Below, one piece after another: positions 54,081 to 64,000 of a stretch of 64,000 bases of DNA (positions are counted from its first letter, which is position 1; every line of letters begins with the position of its first letter). The position numbers and the translations under genes were made by a program. Below the pieces are notes generated by a model, which saw only the letters and a list, made by a program, of their open reading frames with translations, was not told where the DNA came from and did no database searches. The DNA is from Scatophagus argus (lineage: Eukaryota > Chordata > Actinopteri > Scatophagidae). The stretch spans positions 15,080,501 through 15,144,500 of the forward strand of contig NC_058501.1 in NCBI RefSeq assembly GCF_020382885.2, given 5' to 3'.

Positions 54081-55580
54081 TAAAAAATACATATGACAGT
54101 CCAACTTATAGACACTTACCAGATGCATAGATCAACATGGGTTCATCAAGGTGACCTCTGGCTGTCAAGATGACCTCTGGTTACTAAGATGACTGGTGAG
54201 GGTATTATCACTCCATCTGTGTGGAGCGGTGTGGGACTGTAACACGTGTTGACTTCAAATCATCTGCCACATGATAATTAGTTAAAAGCACAACACTTTC
54301 ACCTGTGGGTGGGTCAGTTTTTTTTTTTTTTTACTTTTTTCTGTATCTGTATTTTCTTAGAGACATTCAGCATTTGGCAAGCAACAGTGACAGACAATGA
54401 AATATTTTGAACTCAGAGATACATCACATGCAGTGTTTTATATACACACACATCAGGTTAGACAGTACATTTAATGAACACGAGCCCTCATTTATGACAT
54501 CAGTCAAGCTGAATGCCCCCCTCTGCTGCCTCTGTATCCTCTCCTGGTTTGACGCTGACCTTGTGAGCCTATTGGGGCGGAATGATAGCCTTCTGATTGT
54601 GAGCCTGAGGGGAGTATTTTAATCTCCAACAGATGGAGGGCAGTGTGAGGGAAAGTGAGAGATGAAAGAGTAATAGAATGAAAAAAAGACTACATGAGGA
54701 TTAAAAATACTTAATTATTTATTTCACCACACAGTATTTATATTCAGCCTAATGATTCACTTGCAGGCCTTTTTATAGTCCTGGTCACTCCCTCTAAAAT
54801 GTGAAGAGCAAAGTCCTGTATCTCTGACTCAGTCCAAAAGCTGAGTTTGGCCCGAGAAAAGGGATGCTGCAAAGTACAAAGTCCAGGAAGTTTTCTGCTC
54901 CCATATTAAAGGTCCAAAGCTCAAAATCTTCCAGGCAAATCCAATTTAACTAAAATCAGTCAACATTCAACTGACATATCATATTTTGGCATCTAACTGC
55001 TTGTAAAGATGCAGCACTAATACATCCACTTATGTAAAATATTTGCACCTAATTTGACAGTGCAGCCATGTCACTTCCTTTTCACATGATGTAGATCCAG
55101 CTGGGGACATCTGGTGCTACTGAAAATGCCAAAAATGTCCACAGAGAAGAAATGGTTCAAATTAACCTGAATGTTTAAACATGATAAAAACACACATACA
55201 TGATACAAACAACATACTGATCACATCTGGGGAGGACTAGATTTTGAGCACAAATATAAACAAAATAATAATAAAAATATCAAAGCTCTGAATATAATGA
55301 TTATGTAGACTTTCCATGAAGGAAGCTACATCCAGTCTTTCTGAAGTTTCTAAAAATCATAATACACAGCCCCATCATTTAGGTACACTCTCTCATGAGA
55401 AGTATTTACCAATACAGTCCAAAATGGTTACTTAAATAAATCTAATCTAATCTGTCCAATCAATCAACCTTGCAGTGGACAAAATATAAGTTAACCCTCT
55501 TTTTGCCTGACCAAGATTGCTCTGTATAGTTAGCATTTAGATTTAAAATGTAACTCCACACACCAAAAACAACTTGGACG

Positions 55581-58500
55581 AAGCATTTTATTGAAAACTC
55601 ACACTCCAACAGAAAAGATGAGGATGAGGATACAAACCCCGACTTTGAAGTATATAAAGAGCGACAGACAAAGGCTTTGTGTTCTCTGATTGGTCAGTGC
55701 TTTGGTCCCCCCCGCTCACACACACACACACACACACCCCAGGGCAGGGTCATTTAGAAAGACAGAGGCATACAAGGTTAGCAACGATTATTCAATACCT
55801 ATCTCTGTGTTTTCAGCATTGGAGATATGAGATTTATTTCACAGAGGGACAAAAAACCTGAAACAGCGTAACGCTGCAGCAAAAGTCACGAACCGGATGA
55901 ACAAACAAAAAATTGAACAGTAGCAAAAAAAAAAAAAAAAAACAGGCCCTGGAGAAGTTTCTCTTTTGTTTTCCTGGACTTATTCCTGGACTTAGCTTGT
56001 TGCAACTTTCCCCTTTTTACATACAGTCAAATAACCAAGCCTGTCTTTAACCCTTGAAACATGGCTTCACTATGTGATTTGGTTAGTGTTTCTCTTTACA
56101 CATTAAGTCTCTCACACACAACCTGCATGTGTGCACTATGCAACCAGGATGCAAGTTAACATCTAAATGTTTCACAACCAAGCGTTTGTTCAGCCGCACC
56201 CTCTGACTACTGTGCACAGTCCATTATGTGCCATACATTCTGACGCACTGTGTTAGAAATTGAGCAGTGACATCTATAAGCGAAGATGTGCAGCCTAATC
56301 TTCCAAGAATGTTTCTCAAGAGGTTATTTTTGTTTTATGAGACAGTCTGTCAAAGCAGCTCTGTACTCACACTCATTGGTTAAGAATCTCAAGCTAGAGT
56401 GTCAGTTCTGTGAGACAAAGAGTGGACGGAGAGATCCACCTGGAACTGCACAGGGGAGGAGCTTTGGTCCAGATCTGTTGATCAATCAGAGACTGTGTTC
56501 CTGAATGGGCATCTATGATGGCTGTGATCTCACACACATTGTGGAGTGTAATAAGATGAGATTTACTGTAGAAAAAAACTTTTTTTGCAGTGATGACAGT
56601 AATGAGCTCAAACCACACATTACACATCACATGACCACGGATTTACCTTCATATCGTCATCATCACAGCCTCAGCTCAGAGTGCAATTCAGCTACAGCCT
56701 TTGGCTGCTGAATACTTTGGTTTTGATGGAGCGTCTGAGGCCCTGCAGGGCAGCTCAGTCTGTTTAAAATTGCTGCAGCATCAAATCCAGAGAAAATATA
56801 AGCAGTAGGAAGGACACTTACATCTGACAGACTCTCACTGGTAGCATAAACCGAATCTATCAGTAGGCTAAAGCACTGCTTTCACCACCTATGCCATGTG
56901 CCTTTTCTGATGTGCACCCTCAGATAATTCAGTGGGACTGACGATTCCAACCTCACAACTCCTGTTGAACCTGTTTGTCTGGGACCAAAGAATGAACATG
57001 CAGTAAACTGGGTGGGGCAGTGCAAGTTCCTAAATCATGTCATACCTAGACCATAGGCCACAATACATGTCTGTTCACCTCAGCACAGAACCCCTATATT
57101 TAGCTAAAGTGTGACGTGGATACATTTTTGCAGCTAGCTATTTTTCTGTGTAGAAACAGGAAGTTGTTCACTATATCAACGCAGGATAAAGAAGCTATGA
57201 GTCTTCGGGAGAAAAGGTCCATTAGATTGCCTTGTTATGCTTATCAGTTGGCAGCCTGGCAGGCACCTGTTCTTGACCGTGTAACCCCCAGATCTTCTCC
57301 TTATGTTTCCTCCCTCGCTCTGACAACAGGTTTGTGGCCTGTGTTAACTCAAGCGATGCCTAGCAAGGATGGAAAAGTTTGGACTGTTCATGTTGCTATT
57401 AACAATCTGTTAGACCCGTGGCCCTTTTATCCTTGCACCTACGAAATGCACGTAATTTCAAGATATTTAATTTCAAATTAGCTTGAGAGTCTGTTTGAAT
57501 TAAGACTGTCAAGAATCTCAAGCTTGACTTGGACAGGGAAGGTTACTTAAGGTCTTTTCTTTTATTTAAGGTGTTTTCTACTCCTTTGTATGACACTAAG
57601 CTGCTACATCAATCACATCCATCCATCCATCCAGTCGGTACTTGCACAGTAAATGGTTGAATGATCCCTTATGCTACATAGTCAGGGCAAAGATAATCTA
57701 ATTTACATCACGCCAGGTTAAAGTATACAGTCTTTTTACACTCTTTACACAAAATATTACAAAATATCAAAGGAAACCATAAAAAGCCTAATATACAATA
57801 AACAAAATAAAAGCAAAAACAGGTGGTGTGTCGGATTTGGTTGGCAGATAATCAGTGTGAAACTGCTCTGGATTAGGAGCAGAGAAATATGATCTGTACA
57901 TCCCTCCCTCTGAATGAGCTCTGTGACTTTCCAACAAGAAAAGTCACTTTAAAAGAGGCTCTGGCCAAAGGGGCCCCTAACTCCTCTTGCCTCTGTGCTA
58001 TGTGTGCTTTCTGGCCCACAGTGTTATTCACGTGGGCCCACTGCTGCTCTCCAGACCTGAGGAAACAGACGGGAGAAACATCAGTGGAACCAATGTGGTG
58101 CTTTAAATAAAACTTTTTGGTTTTTTTCACTGTTTGCTGTATCTTGTAAGAATCTGTATTTTTTTCTTCCCACACATTAGTAATTTTGTATTTCATTTAT
58201 GAGAACTTTACTATTCACAAATACCAAAACTGAGCACTATGGTAGAAGTAATTTTCTCTACAATACTACTACTGAAAGCACAAGGTGGAGATGGCATCAC
58301 AGTTTGCAACTGTTTCTGTTATTATCATAACATACTGTTTTACCTCAGTTTCAATCCTCCTACAGTTGGGTTCTTTTTCTTTTGCAGATTAGAGTTTCCA
58401 CAGACTGTTAGACAGACAGATAGAATTTCCACTGTCACCAGGGAAAACAGATTCTGTTCTTTTGATTGCACAGTGGTAGCTGTGCATATTTTGTGCCCCA

Positions 58501-58720
58501 TATCGAGCCTTAATTTTTCCAGAAATATCATAGGGAATAAACATACAGTGTCATTTTTCTATGTCCATGCATTACACTTCATATTGATAAGTTAAAGCAA
58601 AAAATATATATTTCCTCTTCAACTCCACTTTGCTGCTGAGAGGGGACAGAAAACATGAGTGAACTCTTGAATGCAGCCAGCAGAAAAAAAAACCCTAAAC
58701 TTTGCATTGTTGCACAATTT
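55581..58720. other. Intergenic region, no gene recognised
   Basis: About 3.1 kb between the MITE-rich spacer and the coiled-coil gene. It holds a (CA)n at 55720-55737. An AATAAA on the - strand at 55587-55592 could end an alternative long 3' UTR or an unknown transcript, but nothing supports either directly. The 121-codon open frame at 57116-57481 resembles no known protein. Confidence 0.5.
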
Positions 58721-59006
58721 GTTTATTACAAAGAATTTGACACCATCAGATAGAAACAACAACATGCGGCCCACACTGAAACGCATTTCCAATCTTCTTC
58801 ATTTTGTTGCATTAAAATAAATAACAGATTGATAAGGAATATTCATTAACATCCCAGCTAGCATGTGCAAATCACATGTAGTCCTCCGTCTCCTAACTTT
58901 AATGAACCACATGCGGACAGCGACCCAGTAAAGCAACGTGCTGGAGTGTGTGCTCTTTTTAAACAGATCCGAGTGTTGTGGAGCAGTAAACACCAGGTGT
59001 AAAACC

Positions 59007-60804
59007 TCATCTCTTCTTGGGGGCCTCCGCCTTTGGCTCCTCTTGTTTGGGGGCCTCCGCCTTTGGCTCTTCCTGTTTAGGGACCTCTGCCTTTGGCTCT
59101 TCCTGTTTAGGGGCCTCTGCTTTTGGCTCTTCTTGTTTAGGGGCCTCTGCTTTTGGCTCTTCTTGTTTAGGGGCCTCTGCTTTTGGCTCTTCTTGTTTAG
59201 GGGCCTCTGCCTTTGGCTCTTCTTGTTTGGGGGCCACTGCAATCACTTGTCCGTTACACAGCTTGCTTTAAGAGAAAAATCAGCAGTAGAAAATGAAGTA
59301 AGTGCATAGATCTCATCATGTGCGCTCAATACGCTCTGCAGAAATACTTTTTGTTTGAGTTGAGGTGAGTGAAGTCGTAACCGTACCTTCCTGCATCTGA
59401 GCCTGTTTTCAGAAAGTCACACACTGAGCTCCGTGCGCTGACTTGTTTTTTCAGAGCTTCCGCTTCTGTCTTCCACTTGGTCGTCTCCTCATCCATGGCA
59501 GCTGTAAGTATTGTAATATGATATGCTGAATTTTAAGTAAATTTAAGACCGTGCCTTGAAGTTCTGTTGTTCAACTTGAAAAGAAATAGATTACAATGCA
59601 TTTAAAGCAGTGCATGTGCTTGATAAAATAAGGACAAGTTGTTTGGTCTCTTCTGTCGATTAATGAATACACGGCACATGGCATCGAGGCCCATGAAACT
59701 GCACCTACCTTGGAGATTTTTGAGTTCTGTCTGTAGTGATGCAAGCTTATCACTTGCGATTTTCTGAAAGTAGAAAAGAGAATCTCAGCAACACCAACCA
59801 GTGAAATCTCTTCTACAATAACATCCCACATCTACAGATCTTCTACTTTGATACAGCAACTCCCTTCCAACATTTGAACACTTCTGTCTTAACATTAATC
59901 AATTTCATATTCTTTCTGGTTTGACATGTCTTCCCTTTATTTGACTCTCCCATCTTTATCTAAAATTTTGCAGATCCCCTTTAAATTAACACATTTTAAG
60001 GGTGATTCTTTCCCCATCCGTGGTTGCTCTGAGAAACAACATAAACTATTGGGAACTCACTGGATCAATTATTATATTATGCAGATTAAGAGCAGTAAAT
60101 GAGTGAGAATGATAGGCATGTGGATGCACGGTGTGATTTTTTTTAAAAGAATATAGTACGTGTGATCTTTGGAACTTTGCGACAAGTTTCAAGAGAAATA
60201 GCAGATTCATTTACATCGGTTAAACAATCAGTGGTTCACAAATCAATGTTGGAAAATATGCACTAGGCTGTCTCGAAGAACGGGATTTGCCGGCAGGTGC
60301 TGATGATGCGCTTTGTTTCGCTGCAGGTGAAACAGGTTATGTGTGTTTTGTGGCTGGTGCACAGCATGCATACTTGACGTGGCAAACTCACGGAGAGATT
60401 AGTCATGATAAAGATATTACTGCGGCCTTGAAAGGAGCAAACATCATGAAAGGGTTACAACACAATGCACAATTGTTTTCTCGTCTCGCATTCTTTATTT
60501 TTCTGCCCACCTGGTTTCCTTTGCAGGTGTCCACTTCAGCCTTCGCCTTATCTGCTTGTATCTGGACTGATTTCAGCTCTTCCTCCATTATTTTGTACCG
60601 ACCACGGGCCTTTACCAGTTGGTTACTCGTCTCTGTCCTCTCGTTCTCATACTCTTCTAGCACATCGTTGGTCACCCGCATCTTGATATTCACAAACAGC
60701 CTCTGTTTGTCGTCTTTCTCTTGCTCCTTTGACCGGATTTTTACGACACCCATCAAAGCCACAGACACGATTACAGTCACGGGTAGAAATATCTGCGCCT
60801 TCAT
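59007..60804 (-). CDS. Uncharacterised signal-anchored coiled-coil protein with PKQEEPKAE repeats
   Basis: I do not recognise this family. Four exons keep phase: 60511-60804, 59709-59763, 59387-59501, 59007-59265; 240 residues. Residues about 5-22 (IFLPVTVIVSVALMGVV) form a hydrophobic segment with no clear cleavage site and basic residues after it, suggesting a type II signal anchor. Residues about 25-150 are rich in E, K, Q and L in a coiled-coil pattern with two notable cysteines (VDTCK, SSVCDFL). The C-terminal exon is mostly seven copies of PKQEEPKAE(A/V), ending PKKR. The start is the first ATG after a TATA-like TATATAGG (60850-60857). A likely poly(A) signal lies at 58722-58727. It pairs head to head with a duplicate gene at 62610. 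The role is unknown. Confidence 0.8.
59022..59231 (-). repeat. Coding minisatellite, 7 x 30 bp
   Basis: Seven near-identical 30-bp units encode PKQEEPKAE plus A or V within the last exon of the coiled-coil gene. The unit length is a multiple of three and lacks stop codons in other frames, which explains the long open frames on both strands here. Copy number is probably variable between individuals. Confidence 0.93.
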
Positions 60805-61439
60805 GTTTTATACGGGAGCCGCGAGCTTTCTTCGTGCTAAACGTGTATCCTATATACTGGGTCGCTGTTCCTCCTCACAGGTGTCACAGCACATGAACTT
60901 CCATGTGGGATTCCGAGTCGGCGAGTCCCTCAGCCTGAGCGCCGAGCTGCTTTGCGCGTCACCCGGGTTACACCTCCTCCCGCTCCCTGCTGCTTCTTGG
61001 AGATCAATCAGGCAAAGACGCTGCCTCACCTGCGCTTTTGGGTTGGACACTCATTCATGTGTGTTGAGCTTCGCGTTGCGCAGCATTCCCCAGGTCTGTC
61101 AACAGAAAAACGCCCTCTTCCTGCATGGCTTCTCTGTGGAGAGACAGGCCGGCCCTGCTGTAACCCAGTTATGTCCTGCTCACCTTTATCCTCACATTAA
61201 ATAGCCTGGAGATAAGAGGCCTTTGGATCTGTGTATTCTGTTTCGCCAGTGACACATTAGCTACCCAGTGCAATTATCTCATTTACCTCTATAAAGTCAT
61301 AGTTCATTTAGCAGGATATGACTTGTAGAAGAATGTGAGGCTTAGAAACAGGTGGCAGCAAACAAAGTAAATCATGAGTAAAAATTCTGTAGTCACAATT
61401 TTCCTTGAGTAAAAGAAGCATTAACAACACAATCTAAGA

Positions 61440-62007
61440 TACACTACATAGAGAAAAAGTATTTGAACACACCTCTTTATGATCAGGTGTGGTCTGGGGC
61501 TGTTTTTCAGGATTGGACTCTGCTCCTTACTTCCAGTGAAGGGAAATTGTAATGTTTCAGCACACCAAGACGTTTTGGACAATGCTATGCTTCCAACTTT
61601 GTGGCAACAGTTTGGGGAAGGCACTTTTCTATTCCAGCATGACTGTGCCCCTGCTGGTCCATAAAGACCTGGTTGGATGAGTTTGGTGTGGCAGATCTTG
61701 ACTGGCCCACACAGAGCCCTGACCTCAACCCCATCCAACACCTTTGGGATGAACTGGAATGGAGATTGTGAGCCAGGCCTTTTCATCCAACATCAGTGTC
61801 TGAACTCACAAACATTAGGACGCACATGGTGTCTAATATTGACAGTGGGCAATTTTTTGCCACAGAAACACTCCAGAAACACTCCACTTCCAGAAGAGTG
61901 GAAGCTGTTATAGCTGCAAAGCTCTCTATGTATTTAGAATGAGATGTCATTAAAGTCCCTGTTGGTGTAATGGTCAGATGTCCCAATCCTCTTGTCTATA
62001 GTGTGTA
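61440..62007. mobile_element. Tc1/mariner-like transposon remnant, internally deleted
   Basis: Ends resemble terminal inverted repeats: CACTACATAGAGAAAAAGTA on the left and, reading inward on the other strand, CACACTATAGACAAGAGGAT on the right, each next to a TA. The interior keeps decayed pieces of the C-terminal transposase: FQHDCAPA at about 61630-61655, then, after a frame change, DLDWPTQSPDLNPIQHLWDE at about 61696-61755. Those are typical Tc1 DDE-domain words. The front half of the transposase is missing and stops interrupt it, so it is inactive. A 38-bp stretch around 61812-61850 appears inserted relative to ordinary Tc1 copies. Confidence 0.8.
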
Positions 62008-62609
62008 TTCGAGTACTGATTCGTTAATAGGCAACCTGTTAATTATGTTGCTGGTATTTTCTGTTCTACGTTATGTAGTTTGATTTACAACATTGCATCG
62101 TTTAAGATAATCATTATGGGTTTGCATGTAAAATCTCAGAAAATTAAGGGAGCTTGCCCAAGTACCTTAAAAATGTACTTTGGAATAGCACTCGCCAAGT
62201 GTGAAGAAATCCGGTAGTAGTAGATCAGAAACGTGTTGGGACACATCATAAAAACGCGCAAGTGTTAATTGTTTAAAACACTTTCTGATTGTTTATTTAA
62301 TATTGTGTCTATGTAATGTTAAATTTCACAGGATCTGAAATAGGCTATGAAATATTCAAGGGATAATCAGCTCGATCATTGATGCCACTCTGCTCGAGGT
62401 GTTTGCAAATCCGTGTTGACCAGAGGATAGTGCACAGGAGGAACTGCAGGTGGATTGTCACGCCCAGCTTGTTGAGCAGGTAGAGCTGCTTACGAGCAGT
62501 GCCACTTACACCTGTAGCCAGGAGCTGGGCGAGAGATACCGGGAATGAAGAACGACTGATCGACTGCTGCCGTCTCCACCAGTTGGCCTCCTCCTTGATC
62601 TCAGTCACG

Positions 62610-63820
62610 ATGAAGTTCGCAGTTGGTTTATTCGGCCTCAGTGTGGTCGTGATGGTTTTCATGATTTTCCAGGCCCTGCGCCAGGAGTTCATCCTGCGTA
62701 ATTTGAAAACGCGCATGGCGGAGAACACGGCGGATGTCAAGAGAAAGGAGCAAACCATCGTCGAAGTGAAAAACAAAATCAAGGAGATGAAGACGACTCT
62801 GGAAACCGTGAGCGGACAGATAGAAGAGCTGAGCAAGAAGAAGGCGGGCTTGGAAAAATCAACAAAAGACTTTGATAAAGATCTGCATAGCTGTAACGAC
62901 GAAAAGGCAAGGGATACACAACTGGTGTCTTTCACATACAATAACATTGTTTACAGAAAGATACCTCTTTTAGGACGCACACGGCGTCTAATATTGTCAG
63001 TATGAACTTAAGTCAGGATGAACTTGTCCATCAGTATCGTTACATTCAAATACTTTGATTTATGCGTGTGTGTGGTGTCGGGAATTCTTTTGTTTCCCGC
63101 TCCTCACCAGTTAAACTGACTAACAGCCTACTTTCGCATGTGTCCTTATCAGGCAGATGCTGAGAGGAGGAACGTGGATGTTGCACAGGCAATGGATAAA
63201 CTGAAAAGTAAGGCAGATTTTTGTTTCACCTTCTGGTCTCTATAGGTGTCAACTCTGGGCAAACAAAAGTGTACTTCTGATCCAGATAGGAGAATGTGAT
63301 CAACCATAAGATTTCTTTACATACCTACAATCAGACCTATTTGCCTTAAAACAAATGGTAAATCAGACGATGGATTGGAGCTGCTGAGAACTACATTCCT
63401 CTGAACCTAACAAGTTATCCTGGGATAGCTGTTCTTGTTTTTTTTTTTTTTTTTGTCCTTTTAAACCAGTGGAACTAGATGTGACAGCAGTCTGCCTGCA
63501 GGGCTTTGTTTTTGTCTTTGTTTCAGTCTCTGTCTACACACTGCTAGCAGCTTTCAATCTGAGTTTAGCAAAAGGTGTAGCTTCTATTAACATTTTAACA
63601 CCTTAATAATTACCAATAACCCCCCCCCAATTAAAATCACTTATTCTCACTTATATGCTCTCTGGAGTAACATTTGTTGTTGTCACTCTGTCATTTCCTC
63701 AGCTAAACATGAAGAAAGTGCAGCAATAGCCAAGAAGGAGATTCAGAGCTTGAAACAGCAGATTTTGGATCGAGACAAAGCTATCTGTGCCTTTGCAGAT
63801 ACAACTAAGGAGGAAGCACG
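62610..63820 (+). CDS. Uncharacterised signal-anchored coiled-coil protein, duplicate of the - strand gene (3' partial)
   Basis: Three exons visible: 62610-62906, 63153-63207, 63703-63820; the rest lies beyond the window. The protein begins [19 protein letters not shown], a signal-anchor-like segment, followed by a charged coiled coil ([16 protein letters not shown] and onward) with cysteines in HSCNDEK and KAICAF. Exon sizes 297, 55 and 118 nt compare with 294, 55 and 115 nt in the - strand gene, with the same phases. The third exons share ExLKxQxxxRxxxxCxF. The ATG at 62610 is preferred over an in-frame ATG at 62499 because the hydrophobic segment then starts directly, as in the duplicate. 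The first intron begins gcaagg, a GC-AG type. Function unknown. Confidence 0.75.
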
Positions 63821-64000
63821 GTAGGATTTGACACGTCTGCTTGCATTTTGAGAATAAGAGGGTTAGCCAGAGCAGTCAGAACATCAGAGAGCCTCAGGCC
63901 TCACAATTTCGTGACCATAAACCTATTCCATTACAGAGCAGAACCACATAAGAGAGTCATAGACATAAGGCAGTACTACATTAACATTGTTTTTCTTTGT

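Larger units (their letters stand above)
49450..55580. other. Intergenic region, no gene recognised
   Basis: About 6 kb. Contains (CA)n tracts at 49559-49576, 50628-50656 and 52746-52772, a (CT)n-(CA)n compound at about 52889-52935, a (TA)n run at 54059-54080, and C-rich (about 50910-50930) and T-rich homopolymers. Open frames such as 51271-51657 show no protein-like character. A possible unannotated - strand transcript (51930-52690) is described as a finding. Confidence 0.6.

Noticed and set aside
57116-57481. 121-codon + strand frame in the spacer
   Set aside because: No known domain or low-complexity signature, no splice context and no poly(A) support. Could be chance in 3 kb.
58799-59309. 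Long open frames on both strands over the minisatellite (RPLNKKSQK and LGASAFGSSC repeats)
   Set aside because: The 30-bp unit has no stop in several frames. Only the PKQEEPKAE frame joins the upstream exons in phase.
60287-61204. 305-codon open frame on the + strand
   Set aside because: It runs antisense through the first exon of the - strand coiled-coil gene and its promoter, has no recognisable domains and shows no splice or promoter support. It is an open shadow frame.

Overview
The window is vertebrate nuclear DNA, almost certainly from a ray-finned (percomorph-like) teleost. The genes are split into many short exons with GT-AG introns (two look like GC-AG). Introns and spacers are AT-rich, dotted with (CA)n microsatellites and with interspersed repeats typical of fish. 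The encoded proteins are clear fish-like versions of vertebrate proteins. Exon borders were placed by reading splice sites and checking that reading phase carries across every junction. No alignment or search was run.

Layout from left to right: (1) 1862-20335, + strand: ADAM22, a catalytically dead ADAM receptor of the synapse. Twenty-six coding exons are visible, from the end of the prodomain to the C-terminal PDZ ligand; the 5' exons lie outside the window. (2) 24073-28682, - strand: complete GTPBP10, a mitochondrial Obg-type GTPase, convergent with ADAM22. (3) 33620-35685, + strand: complete OSGIN2, with a probable noncoding first exon near 30.8 kb and a 3 kb 3' UTR. (4) 39013-47474, - strand: complete NBN (nibrin), 17 exons, convergent with OSGIN2; the two share one cluster of opposed poly(A) signals. 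(5) 48379-49186, - strand: complete three-exon MSMP, a small secreted ten-cysteine protein of the beta-microseminoprotein family. (6) 49.5-58.7 kb: no gene recognised; microsatellites and fish repeats, plus a weak candidate for an unannotated spliced transcript. (7) 58.7-64 kb: two head-to-head genes for short signal-anchored coiled-coil proteins, one on the - strand (59007-60804, complete, with a 30-bp coding minisatellite) and one on the + strand (62610-63820, cut by the window edge). Their matching exon sizes and protein layout mark them as duplicates. I do not recognise the family.

The genes do not form one pathway: a synaptic receptor, mitoribosome assembly, oxidative-stress growth control, DNA double-strand-break repair, a secreted chemokine-like protein and an unknown coiled-coil pair. 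From memory, the human counterparts lie on chromosomes 7q (ADAM22, GTPBP10), 8q (OSGIN2, NBN) and 9p (MSMP), so the window probably contains lineage-specific synteny junctions. The least described parts are the coiled-coil pair, a canonical PCNA-binding (PIP-box) motif in nibrin, a perfect 51-bp inverted repeat in an ADAM22 intron, and a GC-rich, promoter-like patch inside the last NBN intron.
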